Origin: Microcoleus asticus IPMA8
GTDB lineage: Bacteria > Cyanobacteriota > Cyanobacteriia > Cyanobacteriales > Microcoleaceae
Length of the DNA: 64,000 bases
Direction of reading: 5' to 3'
NCBI RefSeq assembly: GCF_013179805.1
Contig: NZ_SRRZ01000013.1
Location: forward strand, 20,831 to 84,830
Both the position numbers and the translations under genes were made by a program. The notes under the pieces are model-generated. The model was not told the origin of the DNA and ran no database searches. It saw only the letters and a program-made list of their open reading frames with translations. Positions 34,701-41,654 of this stretch are shown piece after piece. Each line of letters opens with the position of its first letter. Position 1 is the stretch's first letter.

Positions 34701-34842
34701 AGTAGTAGTTTTAGGAGGATTATTTACTTCGACAGCACTAACGCTCTTAGTTTTGCCAGCTTTGTATGCTCAATTCGGGCATTTCTTACGACCTCAACAA
34801 CCTCAGCCAGTTGTTGAAGACGGGAAGGTAGTTAATGTGTGA
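31729..34842 (+). CDS. Heavy-metal RND efflux pump (CusA/CzcA family)
   Basis: A 1037-residue inner-membrane pump with the twelve-helix RND layout and two large periplasmic loops. The N-terminal helix (WVINRRWLVVIATIIVSLW), the first-loop start SLDVFPPFAPPQVEIQTEAPG, the AIGTAIDDAIVYAEN block of helix 4 with the proton-relay Asp pair, and NGLLLVDNYN in the C-terminal half are all family hallmarks. The substrate is inferred from context (copper/silver): the gene follows a copper-controlled adaptor and precedes a small lipoprotein, as in Synechocystis copBAC. The methionines that define Cu-specific CusA were not traced with certainty. No outer-membrane factor gene is in the window. Confidence 0.9.
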   Translation: MFSSILRWVINRRWLVVIATIIVSLWTSYIIPQMSLDVFPPFAPPQVEIQTEAPGLAPEEIESLVTLPIESAINGTPGVTAVRSSSAVGLSAVKVIFDWGTEIYQARQLITERLQQAQSKLPAGVEIPQISPTTSPVGTVITYAFTSETTPLMEVRRLVDWQVTNRLLAVTGVAQVVAYGGDERQYQVLVEPAKLKAFNVSLQQVAEATAAANVNAPGGYLITPDRETLIRGVGRIESLEDLQQSAIASRHGTPVRIGDVADVKIGAAIKRGDGSFNGKKAVIVMVNRQPVADTPTVTKAVEAAMAEVQQALPKDIKVTVTFRQEEYINSSVENVRSALVEGSIIVTLILIPFLMNWRTLAVVLLDFFLTWLLALLAMYWLGLGLNTMTLGGLSVAIGTAIDDAIVYAENTYRNLRENTSSLHPRPVMDVIFDGSQEVRDSLIGATVIGIVVFSPIFTLPGVEGRIFTPMGITYLVVVVISSLESLLISPALCAILLPNKRMSAAEPWLPRFCKKIYHFLIKFSMRYSGIILAFAAASMVAALIILPSFGRVFLPEFQEQTLVNTIQLYPGVSLETTDSAAFAIEDALKDDSRFEYVQVRSGRAPGDADAAGVNLAHIDIGLSEEGMKNRPKTLESLRQEFAKLPGVAPNIGGFISHRMDEVLSGVRSEIAVKIFGPDLDQLRSIGAKVEEQMKTVEGIVDLQLEPQVPVQQIQIKFNRQAAGRYGLKIGELSEIIETALNGKVVSQVLEVQQTFDLVVWLQPEARNNLETIQNLLVDTPSGNKIPLAQVATVKYGTGPNTINRENVSRLIVAAANAKSRDLRSVVNEIQAKVKREVQLPFGYFIQYGGQFEAEQRASQNIIIFSAIAFLVITVLMYLSVKSIASTAMIMINLPIGLVGGVISVALTGGIISVASLVGFVTLFGVATRNGLLLVDNYNSKFAEGLPFKEAIIQGSMERLNAILMTALTSALGLAPLVLKGGAGKEILQPLSVVVLGGLFTSTALTLLVLPALYAQFGHFLRPQQPQPVVEDGKVVNV

Positions 34843-34881
34843 TATTTTCTAATTATTGTCAGTCAGCAAGGAGTCAAACCA

Positions 34882-35361
34882 ATGAAATCGCTCAAGTCAA
34901 ATTTAATTGTTCTAGGTAGTGTCGGATTGCTGTTTTTGGGAGCTTGCAGTCAAGGCGAGCAAGCAACCGATCCAAATAGCACTCCAGCATCCCCTCCTGT
35001 CGCCTCTCAACCTGCGTCTTCTACTCCCGCCACTGCTCCTGAAACAGCAACTCAAGGGGGGCAAGTGGTGGAGTCTGGAGCTTACCATTTAGAGTTTGTA
35101 CCTAAAAAAGAAGCTACCGGAACTCATTTAGATCTTTATTTGCAAAAAGGGGATAAAAAGGAACCAGTTCCTAATGCGAAAGTGACGGCTCAAGTGCAGT
35201 TGCCGAATGGAAATCAGCAAACTCTAGCCCTCAAATACGATGCTGAGGGCAAACATTACGCTGTAGTGTTTCCCGGCAAAGATGCAGGAACTTATCCCGT
35301 GAAAATGACTGCGGATATTAACGGAGAAAAAGTTGACGGTCGTTTTACCTTCAATCAATAG
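34882..35361 (+). CDS. Small lipoprotein, third gene of the RND operon (CopC-position)
   Basis: A 159-residue lipoprotein. The signal peptide ends LFLGAC, followed by a Thr/Ser/Pro/Ala-rich linker to about residue 62. The rest is an all-beta domain (YHLEFVPKKEATGTHLDLYL ... TYPVKMTADINGEKVDG), reminiscent of FixH/YtkA-like immunoglobulin folds. There is no clear cluster of metal ligands (the mature domain has His only at two places and no Met). The ribosome site AAGGAG and a 39-base gap to the pump gene support an operon. It occupies the place of copC in Synechocystis copBAC, but similarity to classical CopC was not seen. Confidence 0.72.
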   Translation: MKSLKSNLIVLGSVGLLFLGACSQGEQATDPNSTPASPPVASQPASSTPATAPETATQGGQVVESGAYHLEFVPKKEATGTHLDLYLQKGDKKEPVPNAKVTAQVQLPNGNQQTLALKYDAEGKHYAVVFPGKDAGTYPVKMTADINGEKVDGRFTFNQ

Positions 35362-35455
35362 ATGGCTGATTGATTAATGCAGTCTTAATCATTTAAATTG
35401 TCAAAAATTTGAATCAATTAGTTCAAATTGCAATTTGAAATCTACCATTGGCAAT

Positions 35456-36955
35456 TCAAACTGCCTCCGGCATTTCCACTAATCTGCTAGTTTCAAGGCG
35501 CTTCTGCGTTATTGGCAGCGAAATTATAAATTCCGTACCTTCTCCAAGTCCCGAAAGGCACTCCAAGCAGCCACAGTGCTTTTCTCGAACAATTTGGCTG
35601 CTAATTGATAACCCTAAACCCGTTCCTTTACCGGCGGGTTTTGTGGTAAAAAAGTGATTAAATATTTTATCTTTGACTTCTTCAGTCATGCCAGGGCCGT
35701 TGTCGGAAATGCGGATGATTGCCCGATCGCCTTCCGCCACTTCTGTGCTAATCTGAATGCTAGGAATGCTTCTCTGGCTATTCAAAACAGGCGAATTAGA
35801 AGTGTCTCGCAAAACATCAATGGCATTACTGATAATGTTCATGAATACCTGATTTAGTTGCCCTGCATAACATTCAACCAGCGGTAAATCGCCGTACTCT
35901 TTAATCAGTTGAATATCTGGGCTTTTGCCATTTGCTTTCAGTCGGTGCTGGAGAATTAGCAGGGTACTGTCGATTCCTTCGTGAATGGAAGCAAAACTCA
36001 TACCGTCTGTGTCTAAACGCGAAAAATTGCGCATCGACGAAATAATCACGCAGATTCTGTCAGTTCCTACCTTCATTGAACAAAGGAGTTTTGGCAAGTC
36101 TTCCCTTAAAAAATTGAGTTCTACTTTCTCAATTTCTTCTTGGATTTCTGCTACTGGATTGGGATAATATTTGTCATATAAATTGACTAGCCGCAATAAA
36201 TCTTCAACATAATTGCGGGCGTAGGCGATATTTGCACCAATAAAGTTGATTGGATTGTTAATTTCGTGGGCAATTCCTGCTGTCAGTTCTCCCAAAGCTG
36301 ATAATTTTTCGGTATGTACTAATTGAGCTTGGGTTTCCTGGAGTTGTTGCAAAGCTAGTTCTAGTTCTTGGGCTTTTTCTCTCAGTTGAAACTCAGATTG
36401 TAGCAGCGCTCTTTTGGCTGCTTTCCGCTCTAAAATTTCTTTACTTAAAGAAGCATTTGCTCTAGAAAGTTTGGCTGTTCTTGCTTTCACTCGCTGTTCT
36501 AATACTTCTGCTAGTTCAGCAAGTGCTGCCTCCGCTTTACGGCGTTCTGCAATCTCATTTTCTAATGCTAAGTTGGCGGCTTCTAGCTTTGCAGGACTGG
36601 GAAGTGCCAGTGCAAAAGGCATCAATGTTAATAGCAACAAAACTGAACTTCCGGCTACGAAAGCTGTAATGGCTTTCATGAACTCTGACACTAAAGATTC
36701 AGGAAACCAAACATACCATGTTTCTATGACGTGGATTGTGCCGCAGGTGACGAAGAAAGCTCCAAATACCAGGAACATCCACTGAAAGGGGATATCTCGC
36801 CCTTTGTAAAGGGCATAAACTAGCATTGTGGGAATTGCATAATAGGAAACTACGATGATAATTTGCAGCCAGTTCCAACTAGGTATTTCCGAGTTGACTA
36901 AAACCGAAGTAATTGCTAAGCCAAGCATAAAACTCCTTGATGGTAATCGGGTCAA
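35456..36955 (-). CDS. Histidine kinase with ethylene-receptor-like membrane domain
   Basis: A 499-residue kinase. Three membrane helices in the first ~115 residues align without gaps to plant ETR1: SYYAIPTMLVYALYKG matches AYFSIPLELIYFVKKS, and FGAFFVTCGTIHVIETW matches FGAFIVLCGATHLINLW, so Cys71 and His75 equal the copper ligands Cys65 and His69. The equivalent of Asp25, required for ethylene binding, is Gln31. A long coiled coil (~120-225) leads to the H-box LGELTAGIAHEINNP, then N (MNIISNAIDVL), G1 (ISDNGPGMTE) and G2 (GTGLGLSIS) boxes, all intact. There is no receiver or GAF domain. It is last in a run of four minus-strand genes for copper-dependent iron uptake and converges on the copper efflux operon. 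Copper sensing, rather than ethylene, is my inference. Confidence 0.85.
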   Translation of the reverse strand: MTRLPSRSFMLGLAITSVLVNSEIPSWNWLQIIIVVSYYAIPTMLVYALYKGRDIPFQWMFLVFGAFFVTCGTIHVIETWYVWFPESLVSEFMKAITAFVAGSSVLLLLTLMPFALALPSPAKLEAANLALENEIAERRKAEAALAELAEVLEQRVKARTAKLSRANASLSKEILERKAAKRALLQSEFQLREKAQELELALQQLQETQAQLVHTEKLSALGELTAGIAHEINNPINFIGANIAYARNYVEDLLRLVNLYDKYYPNPVAEIQEEIEKVELNFLREDLPKLLCSMKVGTDRICVIISSMRNFSRLDTDGMSFASIHEGIDSTLLILQHRLKANGKSPDIQLIKEYGDLPLVECYAGQLNQVFMNIISNAIDVLRDTSNSPVLNSQRSIPSIQISTEVAEGDRAIIRISDNGPGMTEEVKDKIFNHFFTTKPAGKGTGLGLSISSQIVREKHCGCLECLSGLGEGTEFIISLPITQKRLETSRLVEMPEAV

Positions 36956-37015
36956 ATTTTCCGAATTATACTCGATTAGATCGATGCACCATTTATTGCG
37001 ATCGCACTTTATTTC

Positions 37016-37960
37016 CTATTTCGTTGCCTGTGTTTTTTTGAATGGGAAAAAGACGCGACCTGCCAGACTTTGGAAGTAGATGCCACCGACAGTACCTAAA
37101 AACACTAAATAAGCGATCGCCTGCACGACATAGAGCTTATCCGTGTAGCCAAACAACGCACTCAACAACAAACCGGGAAACTTTTCTTCGGGAAGTAGTT
37201 TCGAGGTATTCCACACCATCGGCCCGAGAATGCAAGAGTGTACTTTGGCAAATCTTTCGTAATAGAAACACAGTGCGGCTGACTCGCGATTTGCTTGCGA
37301 TAAAATATTCACCGCGCTGTCAAACAATCCCAAAGTAGATACCACTAAACCCGCTACAATGAAGAGCAATAAAATGCCCATATATTTGAAAAACAGGCGG
37401 ATATTAATTTTTATTCCCCATTTAAACAGCAGGACACCAATTCCGGTGGCTGAGAGAATGCCCGCCAAAGCACCAATCGCTGGCATAATCCCTTGTTGAA
37501 ACTTGGCAACGACAAACAAAACGGTTTCAAATCCTTCGCGTAAAACGGCAATCAAAACTAAACTAAATACGCCCCAGCCGGCATGAGAATTTTGCGTTAA
37601 GGCAGCACTTACGGCGCCTTCGACTTCGGCTTTCATAAATCGCGCTTGCTTGGTCATCCAAATCAGCATCCAGCTCAGCATTGCGATTGCTAAAACCCCA
37701 AAGGTTGCCTCTAGCAGCGACTCCATAATTGGTGCAAAAGGCTGATTGGATGCGGACAAAATTTGCATAGTCCAGCCGAACAATACACCTATCAAAGCAC
37801 TGGCGATAAGTCCTACAGCAACACCGCCGAAAACCCAAGGACTTAAATAACTTTGCCCTGATTTTTTGAGGCAAGCTAGAACAATTCCGACAACTAATGC
37901 GGCTTCTACTCCCTCGCGGAGGGTGATTACAAATGTGGGTAATGCTTCGCTAAAATTCAT
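37016..37960 (-). CDS. FTR1-family iron permease (EfeU-like)
   Basis: A 314-residue protein with seven predicted helices and two Arg-Glu-Gly-x-Glu iron-binding motifs, REGVEAALV near residue 15 and REGFETVLF near 140, the defining feature of FTR1/EfeU permeases. In yeast Ftr1 works with a multicopper ferroxidase, in bacteria with EfeO/EfeB. Here the same strand carries a multicopper oxidase and an EfeO-like lipoprotein just upstream, so a ferroxidase-coupled route is likely. The stretch between the motifs includes the usual amphipathic helix. It sits in the plasma membrane. Confidence 0.9.
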   Translation of the reverse strand: MNFSEALPTFVITLREGVEAALVVGIVLACLKKSGQSYLSPWVFGGVAVGLIASALIGVLFGWTMQILSASNQPFAPIMESLLEATFGVLAIAMLSWMLIWMTKQARFMKAEVEGAVSAALTQNSHAGWGVFSLVLIAVLREGFETVLFVVAKFQQGIMPAIGALAGILSATGIGVLLFKWGIKINIRLFFKYMGILLLFIVAGLVVSTLGLFDSAVNILSQANRESAALCFYYERFAKVHSCILGPMVWNTSKLLPEEKFPGLLLSALFGYTDKLYVVQAIAYLVFLGTVGGIYFQSLAGRVFFPFKKTQATK

Positions 37961-38046
37961 CTTTTTCTGGTGGAATGCAAGTGGTTAATGAGAAAGGTAA
38001 TTGGCAGATTATTTACCAATTACCGCTCTTGATGAGAGTTAATTTT

Positions 38047-39075
38047 TTAGGAGGCTGGTTTGAGAACTTTTTGGCTGTCGCTTTCGATCGTTTTAATTAG
38101 CTGGCTGACTTGTTCGGTGGTTTTTACGGGGGCTGCAGGCGCGATCGCAGTAGGCCAATTTTCCTTAAGCTCAGTCATGTTGGCAACAATTGCTTTGTCG
38201 GTTTCCGGGCTAGTTTTAGCCACTTGATCCGCAATATCTTTGTACAGCATTTCCGCGTACCTGACGAAACCCCGCGAATCTTGGTATTCAATAATTGCGG
38301 AAATTTTGCCGTTAGCAACTGCCGCTCCGTATTCGGAATTAGCTGTATCCAGCAAGCCGTTAATCACTTGCAGCACGAATTTCGGATCTTTTCGTTGCGC
38401 TTCGGGAAGAGCGGCAATTGCTCCATCTACAGCTTGCATCGATGTGGTAAATTCCGCATTCACTTGCGCCGGATCTTTTGCACCTGCTTTAACTAAATCC
38501 TGCAATTTAATTAAAGTAGCTTTAAATTCAGGAATTTTACGCTCGTTTAGCTGATCTTCCACATCAGCATAAATTTCTTCGACTGGATGCCCGATGTGCG
38601 GTTCTGCTTGGTCGGGTTTGCCTTGATCCAAGAGTTCTTGGGCTACGAAAAGATGCCCTTTCATCAAGCCGAGTTTAGTCATGTAGTCTACATCTTTGGC
38701 TTCGCCTGTGAGTACGATATCCTCAATAGTTACCAAGTCTTTGATTTGGTCGAATTGGGCTTGAGTAATGACATTTTTTGAAACCAATTCTTCGACTTTT
38801 CCGTAAGGGCGGCTGGCTTGAATTTTGTTAGAAAGTGCCGGTATTCCTAACTTGGCTTCGAGTTTATCTAACTCCGAAAGAATGGCAGTATTGATGTTAA
38901 TGCCGGGCTTTCCTCCGTGATTCCCGCTGTGACCGCTTGTGGATGCGGGACTGGCTGTAGCAGCGGGTGAGGGTGTGCTGTCGGTGTTGCTGGCTGTGGG
39001 GGAAACGCAACCAGCCAGAGCAACGAGGATGGCTGTAGCAGTGACTGTAGGTAATAAACGAAAAGTTGATAACAT
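38047..39075 (-). CDS. Periplasmic lipoprotein: ComEA-type helix-hairpin-helix plus EfeO-like helical domain
   Basis: A 342-residue lipoprotein (signal ending VALAGC). After a Ser/Thr/Ala linker, residues ~58-118 form a helix-hairpin-helix unit of the ComEA kind (ININTAILSELDKLEAKLGI ... VEELVSKNVI). The remaining ~220 residues are all helical, with GHPVEEIYADVEDQL recalling the Gly-x-His-x-x-Glu motif of EfeO/imelysin proteins that bind iron. It lies between the multicopper oxidase and FTR1 genes on the same strand, as expected for the periplasmic iron-binding component. A DNA-binding role is unlikely outside the cell, so the hairpin unit may serve as a protein contact. The upstream region carries a Fur-box-like motif. 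Confidence 0.7.
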   Translation of the reverse strand: MLSTFRLLPTVTATAILVALAGCVSPTASNTDSTPSPAATASPASTSGHSGNHGGKPGININTAILSELDKLEAKLGIPALSNKIQASRPYGKVEELVSKNVITQAQFDQIKDLVTIEDIVLTGEAKDVDYMTKLGLMKGHLFVAQELLDQGKPDQAEPHIGHPVEEIYADVEDQLNERKIPEFKATLIKLQDLVKAGAKDPAQVNAEFTTSMQAVDGAIAALPEAQRKDPKFVLQVINGLLDTANSEYGAAVANGKISAIIEYQDSRGFVRYAEMLYKDIADQVAKTSPETDKAIVANMTELKENWPTAIAPAAPVKTTEQVSQLIKTIESDSQKVLKPAS

Positions 39076-39116
39076 GGCAGTTGCTAATTTTTACGTTATG
39101 TGCATTTGAACTCGCA

Positions 39117-39138
39117 AGTTATTAATAAATATTCTCAA
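39117..39138 (-). promoter_or_regulatory. Fur-box-like motif before the EfeO-like gene
   Basis: Minus strand TTGAGAATATTTATTAATAA (plus CT), 42 bases before the ATG. It matches the motif at 40244 in 20 of 22 positions, yet the surrounding sequence is unrelated, which argues for a conserved operator. Fur boxes have the GATAAT/ATTATC form. Confidence 0.6.
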
Positions 39139-39238
39139 TTACTGGCGAGCTATTCATTTTACCTATTTGCGATCGAGCTTGTCAAATAATTTCATACTTT
39201 CTTAATTTGAATCGGCGCCCCCTCGCCCGCGATTTGGG

Positions 39239-40243
39239 TTAAGCAATGACTTCAAATACACCCATGCAGCCAGCTTCGGCGATCGCATCTTGATGGGGAT
39301 GAAACATATATTTTCCGTCGTAGCCGTAGGTAAATTCTAAGATATGTCTTTCAGCTACTCCCATAGTGATGACATCAGTTCTTTCACTGGGAGTTAAAGT
39401 CATTCCCGTGCGATATACGTCAAAAAAGTTGGCGTGCAAGTGGAAGGTTACTGCTGCTTCGTACTCGATTAGGTTGAGAACGTAGAGCCGAATTAGCTGA
39501 TTTTTATAGATTGAAATAGGGTTGTTCATGTAATAATTTGGCAACCCGTTAAAAGCGTAAAGTTCGTTCTTTTCGTCATCGTTTACGTCATATCCCCCCA
39601 TGATTAACATGATTTCATCGGCGGGAGGACGGGGTTTTGGCGGATCGATGATGAACATACCATAAAGTCCTTTACCGACATGGCGAGTTACAGGAGCAAT
39701 ATGGCAGTGATATAGATGCACTCCGTAGGGATTGGCATCGAATTCATAAATAAATACCGAACCGTTTTTCACTGGTTTAACGCCATCCATTTCGCTGGTA
39801 TGAACGCCGTGAAAGTGCAGCGAATGAGAATGTCCGGCTTTGTTATAAAAAATGACGCGGATGCGATCGCCCTCTGTTGCCCTCAATGTCGGCCCCGGCA
39901 CGCGATTGTTCACGTTCCAGGTGTTGAAAGTGACGGCGCTATTAAGTTGGACGATCGAAGTATTAGCTTCCAGGCGAAATTCCCGAACCGTGCGCCCGTT
40001 TTCGCGCGTCACCGTGCCGTAATCAAAATCCCGCGCAATTTGCATCGGGTTGATATTGCTGACGGTGGGTGCATCTGCGGGCATGGGCGGTATTCTCGCG
40101 ACTGATGTCGGTTTGCGAGTCAAGTGTTGAAATGCGATCGCGCCCCCCGCTACCCCAGCCCCAGCTATTCCTAGCTGTAGCAGTTGGCGGCGACTCCAGC
40201 GCCCAGCCTTTTTAATGGCGGGACGATCGGATAAATCTGTCAT
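39239..40243 (-). CDS. Tat-exported two-domain multicopper oxidase, putative ferroxidase
   Basis: 334 residues. The N-terminus has a twin-arginine signal (SRRQLLQLGIAGAGVAGG). Domain 1 contains HSLHFHG and a type-1 copper loop LYHCHIAPVTRHVGKGLYGM (His, Cys, His, Met), close to the pattern of copper nitrite reductases. Domain 2 contains HLHANFFDV and FHPHQDAIAEAG, where laccases have the type-1 Cys; here Pro stands in its place. The blue copper is therefore in domain 1, so the enzyme is likely a trimeric two-domain oxidase. With FTR1 and the EfeO-like lipoprotein on the same strand, oxidation of Fe(II) before uptake is the best guess. Nitrite reductase or laccase activity is possible. Confidence 0.85.
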   Translation of the reverse strand: MTDLSDRPAIKKAGRWSRRQLLQLGIAGAGVAGGAIAFQHLTRKPTSVARIPPMPADAPTVSNINPMQIARDFDYGTVTRENGRTVREFRLEANTSIVQLNSAVTFNTWNVNNRVPGPTLRATEGDRIRVIFYNKAGHSHSLHFHGVHTSEMDGVKPVKNGSVFIYEFDANPYGVHLYHCHIAPVTRHVGKGLYGMFIIDPPKPRPPADEIMLIMGGYDVNDDEKNELYAFNGLPNYYMNNPISIYKNQLIRLYVLNLIEYEAAVTFHLHANFFDVYRTGMTLTPSERTDVITMGVAERHILEFTYGYDGKYMFHPHQDAIAEAGCMGVFEVIA

Positions 40244-40265
40244 AGTTATTGATAATTATTCTCAA
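40244..40265 (-). promoter_or_regulatory. Fur-box-like motif abutting the multicopper oxidase start
   Basis: On the plus strand GATAATTATTCTC gives GATAAT-T-ATTCTC, one mismatch from the 6-1-6 Fur palindrome. It lies directly against the ATG, so it would block early transcription or translation. See the near-identical site at 39117. Confidence 0.62.
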
Positions 40266-40348
40266 AAGTTCGCTCGTGGTTGATTATAAGACATTACCAG
40301 CTTGTTGTCAATTATTGTCAACTGTTATCTTTTTCTGCGAAGCCAATC

Positions 40349-40382
40349 GATTTTAGATTTTAGATTTTAGATTTTAGATTTA
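40349..40382. repeat. TTTTAGA heptamer array (copy 2)
   Basis: Four to five perfect units in the gap between the divergent oxidase operon and copR. It begins CGATTTTAG like the other copies. Confidence 0.9.
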
Positions 40383-40452
40383 TTCCCGTCAGTCAGCCTG
40401 CGCGTCGGAATGAATCCGGGGGCTTGCGATCCAATTAGTTTCCGTCATAAAA

Positions 40453-40469
40453 TTTCATGCTGATTTCAT
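40453..40469 (+). promoter_or_regulatory. CopR-type direct repeat before copR
   Basis: TTTCAT-GCTGA-TTTCAT, 82 bases before the ATG of the response regulator, implying autoregulation. Same hexamers and spacing as at 28183 and 29522, with a different spacer and flanks. It also lies 188 bases from the Fur-like site of the divergent oxidase operon. Confidence 0.78.
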
Positions 40470-40551
40470 CTCAGTATGCGAGCTTAGATGTTGGGGTAGA
40501 TGCTGCCGATCGTTAACAATCTATAAGGATTTACCGCTATAAATTAGAGTT

Positions 40552-41241
40552 ATGAGAATTTTGCTAGTTGAAGATGAGCCAGATTTAGGGAAAGCGATCG
40601 ATCGCACTTTAAAGCAGGAAAAATATATAGTTGATTGGGCTTTGGATGGCAGTGAAGCTTGGGAATATTTAGACAGTCACTGGACGCAATATAACCTGGC
40701 TATTTTTGACTGGTTGCTACCAGGATTGTCAGGATTGGAACTGCTGCAGAGATTGCGTGCTAAAAATAGCGTCCTGCCCGTCTTGATGCTAACAGCAAAA
40801 GACCGAATGGAAGATAAAGTTGCGGGACTAGATGCCGGGGCTGACGATTATTTAGTTAAACCGTTTGGGATGGCGGAACTGTTAGCAAGATTGCGGGCTT
40901 TGCAAAGGCGATCGCCCCAAATTCAACCGCAACAGCTACAGGTAGGAAATCTGGTTTTGGACTGCGGAACTCGAACTGTGCGCCATCTCGATCGAAGTGG
41001 CAACAGCCAGATAATTTCTCTAACAAACAAAGAGTTTCAACTGCTAGAATACTTTATGAAACATCCCAACCAAATTATCACCACTGACCAAATTCGGAAT
41101 CAGCTATGGGAGGCGAGCGCAGATACCTTTAGCAATGTGGTAGCAGCTCAAGTACGCTTGCTGCGGCGCAAACTTGAGTCGGTGGGCGGCGCGAATTTAA
41201 TTGAAACCGTTCACGGCGTCGGATACCGGATGAGAAATTAA
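40552..41241 (+). CDS. copR: OmpR/PhoB-family response regulator (CopR-like)
   Basis: 229 residues. The receiver has the acidic pair in VEDEPDLG, phospho-acceptor Asp53 in IFDWLLPG, the Thr/Ala in LMLTAKD and the Lys in YLVKPFG. The C-terminal winged helix (LTNKEFQLLEYFMKHPNQII ... VHGVGYRMRN) is the OmpR/PhoB type. The copper assignment rests on three TTTCAT direct repeats before copper genes and before itself, and on the surrounding genes. It is separated from its kinase gene by 413 bases that contain a MITE-like element, whereas such pairs are usually contiguous. Confidence 0.88.
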   Translation: MRILLVEDEPDLGKAIDRTLKQEKYIVDWALDGSEAWEYLDSHWTQYNLAIFDWLLPGLSGLELLQRLRAKNSVLPVLMLTAKDRMEDKVAGLDAGADDYLVKPFGMAELLARLRALQRRSPQIQPQQLQVGNLVLDCGTRTVRHLDRSGNSQIISLTNKEFQLLEYFMKHPNQIITTDQIRNQLWEASADTFSNVVAAQVRLLRRKLESVGGANLIETVHGVGYRMRN

Positions 41242-41286
41242 AGTAGGGCGGGCTCTCCGGTCGCCCCCACAATAAAATTTAATTTT

Positions 41287-41313
41287 TGTGGAACAGGCAA
41301 GATGCCTGTTCTT
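41287..41313. repeat. GTGILPV-type palindrome
   Basis: GGAACAGGCAAGATGCCTGT followed by TCTT forms a hairpin 45 bases after copR and could act as its terminator. Same family as 16417-16483. Confidence 0.7.
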
Positions 41314-41349
41314 AACAGTTATACGATTAAGGCTAACTGGCACAAAGAA

Positions 41350-41591
41350 AGGTATGTAGTTGCGCTTCAGCGCTCTTTCCTAAGCTAAGAGCGCTTAGCC
41401 GTGTCAAGGTGAGTAACGAGCCTACTAAGTTTCAGCGTTTTGATTCTGAGTCCAAGCTCCCCCAAGCAATTTTCCTTGATTGAAGTCTCAAAAATCGGAA
41501 CGTGAAATAGGAGTTTTCGGCTTTTTGTGTGGTTCAGATTTAACACGCAAGACAGGGCTAGCTAAGAGCGCTGAAGCGCAACTACATACCT
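41350..41591. mobile_element. MITE-like element with 28-bp terminal inverted repeats
   Basis: The first 28 bases (starting AGGTATGTAGTTGCGCTTCA) are repeated in perfect inverted form at the end (finishing TGAAGCGCAACTACATACCT). The 242-base element has no open frame of note. Inside the left end a second, shorter inversion (AAGCTAAGAGCGCTTAG) occurs. Target-site duplication is unclear (AAA on each side at best). It sits between copR and copS. Confidence 0.8.
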
Positions 41592-41654
41592 AAAATTGTA
41601 CCCTTATTTGTAACAGTTTGCCTTAGTCCTAAATTATATAAAATCTAAGTTTAA

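Noticed and set aside
35422..35439. 18-base palindrome TTCAAATTGCAATTTGAA as an operator
   Set aside because: It is A/T-rich, lies between convergent genes and more likely is part of a terminator; no second copy was seen.
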